Both the position numbers and the translations under genes were made by a program. A DNA stretch of 64,000 bases from the NCBI GenBank assembly GCA_043808235.1, contig JAZDFC010000098.1, positions 1 through 64,000 of the forward strand, in the 5' to 3' direction. This document shows, piece by piece, positions 25,755 to 35,253 of this stretch. Under the pieces are notes generated by a model that searched no databases, was not told the origin of the DNA, and saw only the letters and a program-made list of their open reading frames with translations. How positions within the stretch are numbered: the stretch's first letter is position 1; each line of letters begins with the position of its first letter. This DNA comes from JAZDFC01 sp043808235. Lineage in GTDB: Bacteria; Bacteroidota; Ignavibacteria; Ignavibacteriales; Melioribacteraceae.

Positions 25755-26880
25755 AAATATCGTCGACACGGAAACGCTAAGCGATGACTTGTTATTCGAT
25801 TCACGCCGCCCGGATAATGTTCTCCAGAATAGTAAAGAGCGGCAGTCGGATTATGCAGATATTGCGAAGCGATGGATGGAAGGGATTGAAACATCAAAAC
25901 AAGATGAAAAATTAATTGCAAAAATACTCCTCGGCAGTCCCGAATTATTTCTTACGAAATCCATCGATAACGATAAAATATGCGTGTTAATAAAAAAGCT
26001 CCAAAGCTCATCGAACTTAAGTTTACTTGAATTTCCGTATAAGGTATTGTGCCTATACATGGTTTTCGTCTTCAGCATAAAGGAAGGGAATATTATGGAG
26101 ACAAGGATAATAATGAAACAAATTGCGAGGCTAATTAATAATTCCTTTCCGGGAAAAGAACAAAAACCGTCGAGACTAAATAAAAGACTAAATAACATTT
26201 TCTTCAATGAACAGGATGATAAACAATTTAAAGATATTGAGCCCTATATAAAAACGGCGATTACAAAAGTCATTATTATGATTATGGATTCACCAGGATT
26301 GCTGTTGATCGGGAAAGGTTTTAATATTGGTAAGTTTCCATTGCCACCAATGGGTTTGATGGATTTGAATCCAGCAGCAAATATCAACAACGCTTTAGAA
26401 TATTACAGACAGCAGCAATATGATATCGCACAAAACATGTACAGACATTTAATGATACAGGGAATTGATAGAGCGTCAACATTTGTTCATATGGCACGCG
26501 TCGAGATTTCGCACGACAATATCGCTCAGGCAGATTATTATATCGCAATGGCCTGGCGGATTCGTAATGAAGGACCCGATTACGTAAAATGCAGAATAAT
26601 CTATTTCATAATACTTATTAAAATGCTTGGCTCAGAGCCCTTTGATATTTGGCTAAGCGTAATGCTTCAAAGTACAAAGAAATATGACATAGTTATGGAT
26701 TGGCAAATGGACTATGTGCTTCAAAAATACAAAAAAGTGTTAGGCAAAAGAAAATTCACTTACATGCAGGCATTACTTCATTTTTTATCATCCGGCAAAA
26801 TGCCATATAGAAAAAAACCGCTAAAGTTGTGGGAAAATGTCCGGCCACTTCCCGAAATATCATGGCCGAGATACAAATAG
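25738..26880 (+). CDS. Helical TPR-like hypothetical protein
   Basis: A 380-residue protein that I cannot place in a known family. The C-terminal half has TPR-like helices (INNALEYYRQQQYDIAQNMYRHLMIQGIDRA, HDNIAQADYYIAMAW) and a weakly hydrophobic stretch around ITKVIIMIMDSPGLLLIG. Its ATG overlaps the end of the TraB/TIKI-like gene by 17 bases, so translation is coupled and the two proteins probably act together. Its stop overlaps the convergent PcfJ-like gene by 21 bases, an unusually tight junction. Confidence 0.7.
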   Translation: MKYLNKNIVDTETLSDDLLFDSRRPDNVLQNSKERQSDYADIAKRWMEGIETSKQDEKLIAKILLGSPELFLTKSIDNDKICVLIKKLQSSSNLSLLEFPYKVLCLYMVFVFSIKEGNIMETRIIMKQIARLINNSFPGKEQKPSRLNKRLNNIFFNEQDDKQFKDIEPYIKTAITKVIIMIMDSPGLLLIGKGFNIGKFPLPPMGLMDLNPAANINNALEYYRQQQYDIAQNMYRHLMIQGIDRASTFVHMARVEISHDNIAQADYYIAMAWRIRNEGPDYVKCRIIYFIILIKMLGSEPFDIWLSVMLQSTKKYDIVMDWQMDYVLQKYKKVLGKRKFTYMQALLHFLSSGKMPYRKKPLKLWENVRPLPEISWPRYK

Positions 26881-28215
26881 ATCACTTGAATCAATTATTA
26901 GGATTGGCTCAACTTTTTTTGGAGGACTCCTTAAATCAGTTGCGGTTTTGGGGACAATATTGCTGTTAAACCATTCATCCACCATCAACCTGAGTTCATT
27001 TGAGACTTGAGAGTTTTTGTAACCTAACAGGCTTCCCTTACTAATTCCGTGCTTCTCAATATGAATTTCGAGAGTAGCTTCTTCACTACCATAAAACACT
27101 TTATAAAACCGGCTTCTGCCTTTGGCTACATTCTTATAAAGAGTATCGATACAATTATGTTGATGCTTCGACCAGGCTTTCTGTTCATCCTCGTTTCTTA
27201 TTGCTACGATATTTTCAGTATCAGGCAAAGGCGGTTCGGGAATAATTATCTGGTTCATTTTGATTCTTTTCTTTTCGACCTGGTCCAGTAATCTCCCCAT
27301 AGCTTTTTCTATTTTTGCTTGCTGTTCAATCTCGGCTACTTTTATTTTCCATTTATCAGATAAGCTACGGATATCTTTTAATTTTTTCAAATCCTCTTTG
27401 AAAGAATGTGACTGAGAAAGTTCAGCAATCGCGTTAGGCATTATTATTTGCAATAAGGAGGGTTCGTAGGCTAAAAAATGAAATAAATTTTTATTTATTT
27501 GTTTCGAGTGACTCAAGATTTTAAGAATTTGTTCTTCTATTACTGAGTTCAGCTTTAGAGAATTCCGTAGATGGATCAAAGCCTCCACTTCAAGTATAGC
27601 CGGATCGAATTTTCTGAATATTTTAACTAATCTTTCTGACCCATTAAACAGAGCTAAATTTAATATTTCTTTTTGTTTTGATTCGATGAGACGTGACATG
27701 TAACTGTAATTATTGTAAATTGAATAGGATGCGTGCAGTTTACCAAGATTTACAAGGATATACGCTAGACCTGGATTTGAAATAATGAAGGAAGATAATT
27801 TTTCACCAAAAAAGGTAATCGCTTTCAGGAAATCCCAGTGCGAATTAGAGAACATCTTAACTTGATCATGAAGTTCTTTCGGGATAGAATCAAAAAACTT
27901 CTGTTCTTTATTTTCATTCCCCTCTTTTGGAGCTTCATTATTTGCATCTATTACCGGACTATGCAGTGTAACCGTATTTATATTAGAAAATCCCTTCTCT
28001 ATGAAATCTCCATTATGGAGGAAATCAATTTTTCTAATATTCAAATTGACTACAGGTTCAATTTCTACCCAATATGGACTATCGCCGGATACTGAGAAAG
28101 CTCTCCAGTGAGGTGCGCCTACCAATATAAATTTGCATTCGTGACGGGTAAACTTGAAAATATTTTTTTGCTCAAATTCGTTTAAAAGATTATTTAAAGA
28201 TTTTGCAGTTATCAT
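26860..28215 (-). CDS. PcfJ-like domain protein
   Basis: A 451-residue protein on the minus strand, with its 3' end overlapping the plus-strand gene that ends at 26880. The C-terminal part near residues 340-425 matches the PcfJ-like pattern: EDEQKAWSKHQHNCIDTLYKNVAKG, then GSEEATLEIHIEKHG and GYKNSQVSNELRLMVDEW, where a His-Cys pair and ATLEI are typical. The N-terminal 330 residues are helical and not recognised. PcfJ proteins were named from a conjugative plasmid and are common on mobile elements; their activity is unclear. It ends the change of direction between the two halves of the window. Confidence 0.65.
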   Translation of the reverse strand: MITAKSLNNLLNEFEQKNIFKFTRHECKFILVGAPHWRAFSVSGDSPYWVEIEPVVNLNIRKIDFLHNGDFIEKGFSNINTVTLHSPVIDANNEAPKEGNENKEQKFFDSIPKELHDQVKMFSNSHWDFLKAITFFGEKLSSFIISNPGLAYILVNLGKLHASYSIYNNYSYMSRLIESKQKEILNLALFNGSERLVKIFRKFDPAILEVEALIHLRNSLKLNSVIEEQILKILSHSKQINKNLFHFLAYEPSLLQIIMPNAIAELSQSHSFKEDLKKLKDIRSLSDKWKIKVAEIEQQAKIEKAMGRLLDQVEKKRIKMNQIIIPEPPLPDTENIVAIRNEDEQKAWSKHQHNCIDTLYKNVAKGRSRFYKVFYGSEEATLEIHIEKHGISKGSLLGYKNSQVSNELRLMVDEWFNSNIVPKTATDLRSPPKKVEPILIIDSSDLFVSRP

Positions 28216-28488
28216 ATTTACAAAACTGAGATATTATAAAAAAATTGGGATCAAAAACCTGGTTTAATTATTCTGTATTAAAACCTCTTTGGCAATCACT
28301 GTATAGAGTTTATGATACCAATTACTATTTGAAACGAATTTAATGGTGAAGGACAATTACACCCATATTTAATTCTCAAATACGATTTTAAATCTGATTG
28401 TTCTCCTTAAAACAGGGAATGAATCTTCTTATTTAATACTATACAGCTATCAAGCTATTTTCTCGCATCAGTAGAAAAAGTTTTATCG

Positions 28489-28758
28489 TCAATTACTCTC
28501 AAAATCAATTACTTCAAGGTTTCCGTTTATTTTTCCGCAAACTATTCCTATCCTTACTTCATCGGTATCTATGTTTCCAAAGCATTTAAGTATTTCAGGA
28601 TCGTTCAGTTTTCTTGTTTGTAATTCTTTCCAGTTTCTAGTCCCCGGGCATTTTTCCTTTGGTTTGGTCGGTAGCGGATTTAAATTATATTTATCTCTGA
28701 AATCCATGCCTACCGAAATCATATCATTGTTCACCATGACATGTCCTCCGTAATACAA
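28489..28758 (-). pseudogene. Truncated plasmid/phage-type primase-polymerase N-terminus
   Basis: A frame of 89 residues with LNPLPTKPKEKCPGTRNWKEL, VRIGIVCGKINGNLEVIDFE and then a stop. This is the first third of the bifunctional DNA primase/polymerase domain (normally followed by the catalytic Asp-x-Asp strand and several hundred more residues). The match ends at the stop, just where VIDFD would be completed, so the gene is broken. It probably marks a decayed integrative element next to the island. Confidence 0.7.
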
Positions 28759-29299
28759 GATGAATAAGGCATGTTTCCGGTCGGCGAAAATATGAGCCCT
28801 AAGATTGGAATATCAAAGGGCTCAAAATCTGTTTACTGTTTCTGGGGATTAACTGGTTGGCGTGTTTCTAGTTTTATGTATCCCTATTTAAGTATAGATT
28901 TTCCTAACTTCAAAGTCAAGTATTTGTAAAAATATTTTTTAATATATTTTAGATTCATAACGATATTATATTAAATTTGGTCTAAATAATCCTCAATTTT
29001 ATTTTTGGACAAAAAATGGACAAATCGTTAAAATAAAGTTCGAAAATGGATTATAATACGCATATAAAACCGCTATTGAAGTATCCCCCCTTTCCGCGTT
29101 AGGTGTTTATAGATGGCTATTCTAATATTGAACGGCCTAATCATCTCATAAATTCATCAATAAGTGTTATATCAAGGACACAATCAAAAGCAGTCAATTG
29201 ATTCAGGCTCAGATCATATTATAATCGAGTTTTCCTTTATTCATTATTTTTAAAATAATTGAAATCAATGCCGCATAAATTCCACCATCCACATTTATT
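28759..29299. other. 541-base AT-rich spacer, no gene seen
   Basis: No open frame with family features and no RNA gene were recognised. An inverted repeat GAGCCCT/AGGGCTC with a 16-base loop lies at 28794-28823. The spacer separates the island remnants from the carbohydrate locus. Confidence 0.6.
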
Positions 29300-30733
29300 T
29301 CATTTTGATAATATTTTCACTATTACCCGTTTATATCGTGACAATGGTGGTTGACCTTTATCAGTAACCTTAAGAATGATATGAATAGTTTCTTCTTCTT
29401 CGACTTCTGGAGCCTGGAGATAAATCCTATAAATATTTTCCGCCGATAAAAATTTTACCGATTTATTACATGTTCCTGCTTCGGGATACTGAAACCATAA
29501 ATAGCTAAGATTATCCCCGTCCGGATCAGTTGTGCCTTCGTCATCCAGGCTAAATACTTCTCCGGATTTTACAGTTATTTGTTCATGATTTGCGGAGGCA
29601 GGAACTGGCGGATGGTTTGCTTCCGAATATGGCTTGGTGCACCAATCCATACGTGCGGCAAAATCATATTGAAAATCATCTCTCCAACGCCACAAAGTAA
29701 TTCTATTATTATTTATTGAAACCGTATCTCTTCGAACCGCCCGCCCATAATTGTTCTCCATATATGGTGTATAATTATCAAAAGCGTTGGTCCATATTTC
29801 CCTTGTCTCAGGTTCAATCGGCACACCTCCTGTAAATCCGGAATTAAATGTTGAATAGTCAGGTATATATTTTTCATAACGTCCTCCCCATCCACCCCAT
29901 TCGGGATTTTCCGGTGCATTTAATCCGTTAGGAATTAATGATAAAAACGATGGAGTGTCACCTTCCATTCCATAAGCTACATCAGGATAAACTGCACCGA
30001 GTGGGCCGTGACCTTGTTGAATGTTATTTGCTAACCAACTATTGCTTATTGTTTCACTGTTCATACCGGTTGCATACGCCGTGATTGCACCCCAAGTCGA
30101 ATGTTCATAACCGCCAGGACTCACAATGTAAAACAAATTTTGAAAGTTTTTCCTTATCCAAATTCCGCTATCATCCTGATCAGAGATTGTATAAACTCTT
30201 AGTTTGGCAATCAGTAGTTTAACTTCGTCTTCAGATTTTGTTTTTCTGATTTTATAAAGTGCCTGAGCAAGTGTATTGGCACCTCCCCAGACACAAACCC
30301 ATAGCGGACGCTTATCATTTTCTTCAAGAATTTTAATAATCCATTCGGAACCCGGCGAATCTTTTCCGTCCCCTACTCCATTCATTCCATACAAAGGTAA
30401 ACCTTGCTTTACAAGGTTAAACAGATATTCAACATTTGGAAAATCTGCTTCATGTTTCATCAGGTTCGCATGAACCTTGCCGTAGGCATGAATCACTTTA
30501 CGAATAGATTCCGGATAAACATTATTTCTTTGGTGAGTAGATGTTGTAGCTATCAATCCTTTTAAATCGATTTCATTAGAATATAGAAGCAACCGAACCA
30601 TCGATTGAGTATCATCGGGATCGGCTTCAATATCCGTTAGTATTATTGCTCTATTCTTTTGATTTTCCTGTGCATGTAGATAACTGCAAAAGAATATTAA
30701 CAATACTAATACCAAAATAAAAATATTTTTCAT
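29300..30733 (-). CDS. Secreted DUF1593 nucleoside-hydrolase-like protein
   Basis: A 477-residue exported protein with a hydrophobic signal peptide ending near YLHAQ. The core matches the DUF1593 (Sde182-like) family: AIILTDIEADPDDTQSMVRLL carries the Asp cluster of nucleoside hydrolases, and VWGGANTLAQAL and VSPGGYEHSTWG follow. A C-terminal Ig-like domain (HPPVPASANHEQITVKSGEV, DPDGDNLSYLWFQYP) is typical. The family is found in polysaccharide loci and is thought to act on carbohydrate, but the substrate is not known. It is the last gene of the minus-strand locus, 167 bases from the esterase gene upstream of it. Confidence 0.88.
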   Translation of the reverse strand: MKNIFILVLVLLIFFCSYLHAQENQKNRAIILTDIEADPDDTQSMVRLLLYSNEIDLKGLIATTSTHQRNNVYPESIRKVIHAYGKVHANLMKHEADFPNVEYLFNLVKQGLPLYGMNGVGDGKDSPGSEWIIKILEENDKRPLWVCVWGGANTLAQALYKIRKTKSEDEVKLLIAKLRVYTISDQDDSGIWIRKNFQNLFYIVSPGGYEHSTWGAITAYATGMNSETISNSWLANNIQQGHGPLGAVYPDVAYGMEGDTPSFLSLIPNGLNAPENPEWGGWGGRYEKYIPDYSTFNSGFTGGVPIEPETREIWTNAFDNYTPYMENNYGRAVRRDTVSINNNRITLWRWRDDFQYDFAARMDWCTKPYSEANHPPVPASANHEQITVKSGEVFSLDDEGTTDPDGDNLSYLWFQYPEAGTCNKSVKFLSAENIYRIYLQAPEVEEEETIHIILKVTDKGQPPLSRYKRVIVKILSK

Positions 30734-30900
30734 TAAAAATAAAACTCCTGTTATAAAAATAGTTTCAAATAATTACTACACTGTTTCCTTCAAATCTAAT
30801 TACCTGGAATCGATAACCTTCCGGGAAATACCCGTCGGGATGATTTCTTTTATTAAAAATACCATATAAGTATATCTATATGTTTCAAGTATTTATCGGC

Positions 30901-32055
30901 TTAATCGTTAAACAGAAGCGGTGCGAATTCACGCAAGCTGCGACGCCAGCTTAGGAACTCATGAGCTGTTTCCGGTGAAACGTAGAAAACACTATTAATA
31001 CCGGCTTGTTTCAGCGCTTCAGCATTAGCCTTTGGGTCGCCTCCCCAAAAGCCACGATTGCCTTCAAGTTCACGGCTGCCAAAACTAACGAAGACCAACT
31101 TAACCTTCTCCTTGAAATCGGGAGTTTTATTGACATCATCCATTGAGAATGTTCCGCCGCTGAATAGTCCGATGTATGCAAACTCATCTAAGTTAGCCAT
31201 AGTGATCGTCTTGGTTTCCATTCCACCCATTGATAGTCCAGCCATTGCGCGATGTGTTTGATCGGAAAGTGTACGGAAGTTGGCGTCTATGTAAGGAATC
31301 AATTCATCGATGAGCACTGTCTGAAATGGACCGATTTTGAAATCTCTCAAGCCACCGATTTTGGTGTCGTTGGTCATGCCGTATGTCATCACAATGATGA
31401 AAGGCTTTATCTTTCCTTCGGCGATCATGTTGTCCATGATTAGATTTGCGTGACCCTGGTTACTCCATGCGGTTTCGTCCTCACCCCATCCGTGCTGAAG
31501 ATACAGTACCGGATAACGTACTGACATATCTTTGTCGTAATCAGGAGGAGTGTAAACAAACGCTCTGCGTGAAGTGTTGGTGCTCTTTGAGGGGAAGAGA
31601 ATCTGCTGCACATTACCATGGGGAACTTCTTTGAGAGAATAGAAATCCTGATCCGGCGCGGGAATTTCGATGCCGCTTTCCCAACGAGTGGAACCATAAA
31701 AGTTCAAAGTGCCGGGATCGTTAAAAACTCCCCCGTCAATCGTGAGATGGTAGTAGTGAAAACCTTTATCTAAAGGTCCTGCCGTGGCACCTACCCAAAA
31801 GCCATCTGCATCTTTTGTGAGGGTAGTGCCTCCGCGTCCGCCAAGTCCTAAACTAACTTTAACGCTATCAGCTTGGGGTGCAAAAACACGGAAACGCGCA
31901 TAACCTTGCGAGTTGACCTGAGGGTACTCCTGACCGGGTTGATTTAGGGTCGACGGCTTGAAGTCGTCCGTAATCGTAAGCTGGTCCGTCTGCGCTAAGC
32001 ATAACGAACCTGAAAAAGCCAATAGAAAAACTAAACCAATTATATACTGTTTCAT
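30901..32055 (-). CDS. Secreted CE1-type esterase with N-terminal E-set domain
   Basis: A 384-residue exported protein (signal peptide ending SLCLAQ). Residues about 30-130 are an Ig-like/CBM48-type domain (ARFRVFAPQADSVKVSL, KGFHYYHLTIDG), followed by an esterase D-like alpha/beta hydrolase: VLYLQHGWGEDETAWSNQG, nucleophile GLSMGG near residue 273, and the catalytic His in TAHEF. Such proteins remove feruloyl or acetyl groups from arabinoxylan. Only 12 bases separate it from the upstream paralogue at 32068-33264, and the SD AAAGGAG overlaps that gene's TAA, so the two are co-translated. It is a tandem duplicate of that gene and related to 49394-50587. Confidence 0.9.
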   Translation of the reverse strand: MKQYIIGLVFLLAFSGSLCLAQTDQLTITDDFKPSTLNQPGQEYPQVNSQGYARFRVFAPQADSVKVSLGLGGRGGTTLTKDADGFWVGATAGPLDKGFHYYHLTIDGGVFNDPGTLNFYGSTRWESGIEIPAPDQDFYSLKEVPHGNVQQILFPSKSTNTSRRAFVYTPPDYDKDMSVRYPVLYLQHGWGEDETAWSNQGHANLIMDNMIAEGKIKPFIIVMTYGMTNDTKIGGLRDFKIGPFQTVLIDELIPYIDANFRTLSDQTHRAMAGLSMGGMETKTITMANLDEFAYIGLFSGGTFSMDDVNKTPDFKEKVKLVFVSFGSRELEGNRGFWGGDPKANAEALKQAGINSVFYVSPETAHEFLSWRRSLREFAPLLFND

Positions 32056-32067
32056 AATTATTCTCCT

Positions 32068-33264
32068 TTAGTCTTTGAATAGAAGTGAGGCGAATTCATG
32101 TAAAGCGCGCCGCCAACTCTGCCACTCGTGAGCCGTTAGCGGAGAGACGTAGAAATGAGTGTTGATGCCAGCCTCTTTGAGCGCATCGGTGTTCACCTTG
32201 GGGTCGCCACCAAAGGGACCGCCTGCGCCTACTCTGCGGTTTTCAAGTTCCCGGCTGCCGTAGCTAACAAACAAGAGTTTGACTTTCTCTTTGAAACCGG
32301 GCGCACTGTTGACATCATCCACACTGATGCTGCCGCCGCTGAAGATACCGATATATGAAAACACATCGGGATTTGCCAGGGTGATAACCCGTGTTTGCAT
32401 ACCGCCCATCGAGAGTCCTGCCATAGCCCGATGCGATTGATCGGCTATAGTACGATAGTTGGCATCGATCATGGGTATAATGTCCTCCAACAAGGTCTTC
32501 TTGAAACTGTCAGCCCAGCCTTCCGGAGGCCAGGGACCACTTGGGCGCTCACCTTGCTTTTGTGGGCGAGCCCCTTCCGGCATACGCCAGGTTCCATTGT
32601 CCATCACGATGATAAATGGCTCGGCTTTGCCCCCGGAAATTAGATTATCCATGATGAGATTTGTCTTTCCCTGATTGGGCCAGCCAGTCTCGTCTTCGCC
32701 GCCGCCATGCTGCAGGTACAGAACGGGATATCGTTTCGTGATGTTCATATCATATTCGGGCGGTGTGTACACGAAACAACGACGCATGCTGTTGTTGCTT
32801 TTGGAGAAATAGAGATTTTCACGAATCTGTCCGTGGGGTACATTCTTGAGAGAGTAGAATTCTTGATCTTTGGCCGGAATTTCAATACCACTTCCCCAAC
32901 GACTTGCTCCGTAAAAGTACAAGCTGTTCGGATCGGGAACTGCAGCCCCGTCAATCCAAAGCTGGTAGTAGTGGAACCCTTCGTCCTGGGGATTCGAGTC
33001 ACCGGTCCAGACACCACTTTCGTCCTTTGTTAGATCATATTTTACAGCGCTGATGTCCAGCTGGACTTGCTGTGCCCCGGGAGCAGAAATACTGGCACGC
33101 ACCCGACCCTCAGAATTGACCTGAGGAAACAACTTACCTGGCTGATTAGTAGTCGCAGGCTTGAAGTCTTCAACTGAAACAGCAGCAGTCTGTACCGTTT
33201 GAGCAAAAGTACTTCCACATACCAATAGTACTGATAATAACATACTTAAATACTTGAATTTCAT
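32068..33264 (-). CDS. Secreted CE1-type esterase with N-terminal E-set domain
   Basis: A 398-residue exported protein (signal peptide ending STFAQ) with the same design as its downstream neighbour: ASISAPGAQQVQLDIS and EGFHYYQLWIDG in the N-terminal domain, VLYLQHGGGEDETGWPNQG, the nucleophile GLSMGG and TAHEWQSWRR. An extra Pro/Gly-rich loop around residues 225-250 distinguishes it. A near-perfect AAAGGAGGT lies seven bases before the start, the strongest ribosome site seen in the locus. Likely feruloyl or acetyl esterase acting on the substrates of the GH51, GH43 and GH3 enzymes. Confidence 0.9.
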   Translation of the reverse strand: MKFKYLSMLLSVLLVCGSTFAQTVQTAAVSVEDFKPATTNQPGKLFPQVNSEGRVRASISAPGAQQVQLDISAVKYDLTKDESGVWTGDSNPQDEGFHYYQLWIDGAAVPDPNSLYFYGASRWGSGIEIPAKDQEFYSLKNVPHGQIRENLYFSKSNNSMRRCFVYTPPEYDMNITKRYPVLYLQHGGGEDETGWPNQGKTNLIMDNLISGGKAEPFIIVMDNGTWRMPEGARPQKQGERPSGPWPPEGWADSFKKTLLEDIIPMIDANYRTIADQSHRAMAGLSMGGMQTRVITLANPDVFSYIGIFSGGSISVDDVNSAPGFKEKVKLLFVSYGSRELENRRVGAGGPFGGDPKVNTDALKEAGINTHFYVSPLTAHEWQSWRRALHEFASLLFKD

Positions 33265-33289
33265 TTGATAACCTCCTTTATATATTTTA

Positions 33290-33359
33290 ATTCCTTTCGA
33301 ATATTAACTTAGAGAAAATTAGATATCCTATTATTCGAAGGAATGTAATAATCTAATTT
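33290..33359 (-). repeat. Interleaved inverted repeats between GH51 and CE1 genes
   Basis: Two inverted repeats interlock: arm A at 33290-33303 pairs with 33332-33344 (ATTCCTTTCGAATA against TATTCGAAGGAAT), and arm B at 33314-33324 pairs with 33351-33359. Each pairing has one bulged base. The order A-B-A'-B' means the hairpins exclude each other or form a pseudoknot in the mRNA. It could act as an attenuator, processing site or terminator. Confidence 0.5.
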
Positions 33360-33388
33360 CCTCTGTTAAAAAATCCGGTTGATAGCTA

Positions 33389-34951
33389 TTACTTCAACTC
33401 AATTGTAACAACTGATTTTGCCGGTAAATCAACTTTCAGAATATTATTCTGTATACTAAATGACGAAAACTTTTGGATATTAACTTTCTCCGGTTGTCCA
33501 AAATCATTATAATCATTTTCATGCGGCGCAGTAATTATTTCGCCGGTTACATTAGTTAAATTGTCGGAACCTTTTAAATCCACTTCAATACTTCTACCTT
33601 TATGCATGTCAATATTGGTAAGAGATATGTGAATTCTTCCTTCTTTATCTTTTGAAGCAGATGCGCTTACACTTGGTAAAGTCATTCCATCAAACGAATA
33701 TTCATCACACGTTACATTAATTGGTAGTAAAGTTGCATCTTGATGAACTTTATACATTTTAAAAACATAGAAAGTAGGAGTTTTTACAATCTGATTATCT
33801 TTTGTGAGTATCATCGATTGCAGTACATTTACAAATTGTGCAATGTTTGCCATCTTTATCCGTCGAGCGTGGTTGTTAAAGATATCAAGATAGAGACCGG
33901 CTGTTACAGCATCGCGCAAAGTATTTTGTTGATATAAAAAGCCGGGATTTGTTCCGGGTTCAACTTTGAACCAATTTCCCCATTCGTCGGCCATTATACC
34001 TATTCTATTTTGCGGGTCATATTCATCCATCAATGTAATATGTTTTTCAAGACGTTCTTCCATAACCAATGTGTTTTTCATTGTGTAGAACCAATCGTTT
34101 TCATTGAATTGTGTTGCCGAAGTTTTGTCATTCCAACCGTGACAAAATGTATAGTAATGAAATGAATACCCTTGAATTAAATTACCAAATTTTTGCGTTT
34201 TCTTTAATACTGTTTCAGTCCAATCAAAATCCGGGTCGGTGCCGCCGCTTGCTACTCGATACAATCCGCGTCCATGCATATAAGTGGAAAATCTTTTATA
34301 CAAATCTGAGTAATAATCAGGAGTCATATTTCCTCCGCACCCCCAGCTTTCGTTGCCTACTGCCCAATATTTCACGTTCCATGGTTTTTCTCTGCCGTTT
34401 TTCTTTCGCAATTCAGTCATCGGACTTTTGGCATCTGAGTTTACATACTCAACCCAATCCGAAGATTCTTGAACGGTACCGCTGCCGACATTCACACAAA
34501 TGTATGGTTCCGCTCCGATCAATTCGCAAAAGTCCAAAAACTCGTGAGTGCCAAAACTATTATCTTCGGTTACTCCTCCCCAATTAGTATTAATAATAGA
34601 AGGTCTCTGATCTTTTGGACCTATTCCGTCTTTCCAATGATATGTATCCGCAAAACAACCCCCTGGCCAGCGCACAACTGAAGGACCAATTTCTTTAAGC
34701 GCTGCCACAACATCATTTCTTATACCGCGCGTATTCGGGATATCAGAGTTTTCGCCGACATAAATTCCACCGTAGATACAATTACCCAAATGTTCGGCAA
34801 AATGACCATAAATAAATTTGCTTATGGTTTCCTTGCCAAGATCAACATTTACAATAATCCGGTTCGCTTTTTCTTTTGGATCATCTGCAGCATTTAATAA
34901 AATCGTATTAAATACGAACAGCACCAATAATACTTTTTTCAAAAAGTTCAT
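33389..34951 (-). CDS. GH51 alpha-L-arabinofuranosidase
   Basis: A 520-residue exported protein with a signal peptide. Strong GH51 signatures: ISKFIYGHFAEHLGNCIYGG, VVRWPGGCFADTYHWKDGIG, acid/base Glu in WAVGNESWGCGG near residue 201, and nucleophile Glu in IMADEWGNWF near residue 322. The family releases L-arabinofuranose from arabinan and arabinoxylan by a retaining mechanism. The product feeds araA at 59019-60512. GAGGAG lies just before the start. The 302-base spacer upstream is the largest in this half except for 28759-29299, so a promoter may lie there. Confidence 0.95.
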   Translation of the reverse strand: MNFLKKVLLVLFVFNTILLNAADDPKEKANRIIVNVDLGKETISKFIYGHFAEHLGNCIYGGIYVGENSDIPNTRGIRNDVVAALKEIGPSVVRWPGGCFADTYHWKDGIGPKDQRPSIINTNWGGVTEDNSFGTHEFLDFCELIGAEPYICVNVGSGTVQESSDWVEYVNSDAKSPMTELRKKNGREKPWNVKYWAVGNESWGCGGNMTPDYYSDLYKRFSTYMHGRGLYRVASGGTDPDFDWTETVLKKTQKFGNLIQGYSFHYYTFCHGWNDKTSATQFNENDWFYTMKNTLVMEERLEKHITLMDEYDPQNRIGIMADEWGNWFKVEPGTNPGFLYQQNTLRDAVTAGLYLDIFNNHARRIKMANIAQFVNVLQSMILTKDNQIVKTPTFYVFKMYKVHQDATLLPINVTCDEYSFDGMTLPSVSASASKDKEGRIHISLTNIDMHKGRSIEVDLKGSDNLTNVTGEIITAPHENDYNDFGQPEKVNIQKFSSFSIQNNILKVDLPAKSVVTIELK

Positions 34952-35253
34952 TTTTCTCCTCTATTTTTTTAGTGAATTGAAATAACATTTTATGAATAAT
35001 TTTCTTTTTATAATAAAAAAATATTTTTAGCATTTCCAGCAAATATTTTTTAGCAATGTCGAAAGTTGAATCATATTCATTTACATACTATGTAATTCAA
35101 AAATACTATCAACCAATACTCCATATTAAATAAAGTATTCATTTACAATGAACTGCTTTTGGGCTCAAGTTTCTTCTTCATTCTCTGACATAATTTTTCA
35201 CATATAATTTCATTTGAAATTTTGGAACATATTAAAGCATTTAAATACATAGT
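34952..35253. other. 302-base spacer upstream of GH51, AT-rich
   Basis: No gene, palindrome family or RNA recognised. It holds long A/T runs such as poly-A before the GH51 ribosome site and a short ATTTCATTTGAAAT inverted repeat near 35207-35220. A promoter for the downstream esterase and GH51 genes is plausible from its position but no clear sigma box was identified. Confidence 0.4.

Noticed and set aside
28759..29299. tRNA or attachment site beside the broken primase
   Set aside because: No cloverleaf or flanking direct repeat could be recognised by reading.
30780..30850. Terminator-like CCCGTCGGG palindrome downstream of the CE1 gene
   Set aside because: The stem is very short and not followed by a clear T-run on the minus strand.
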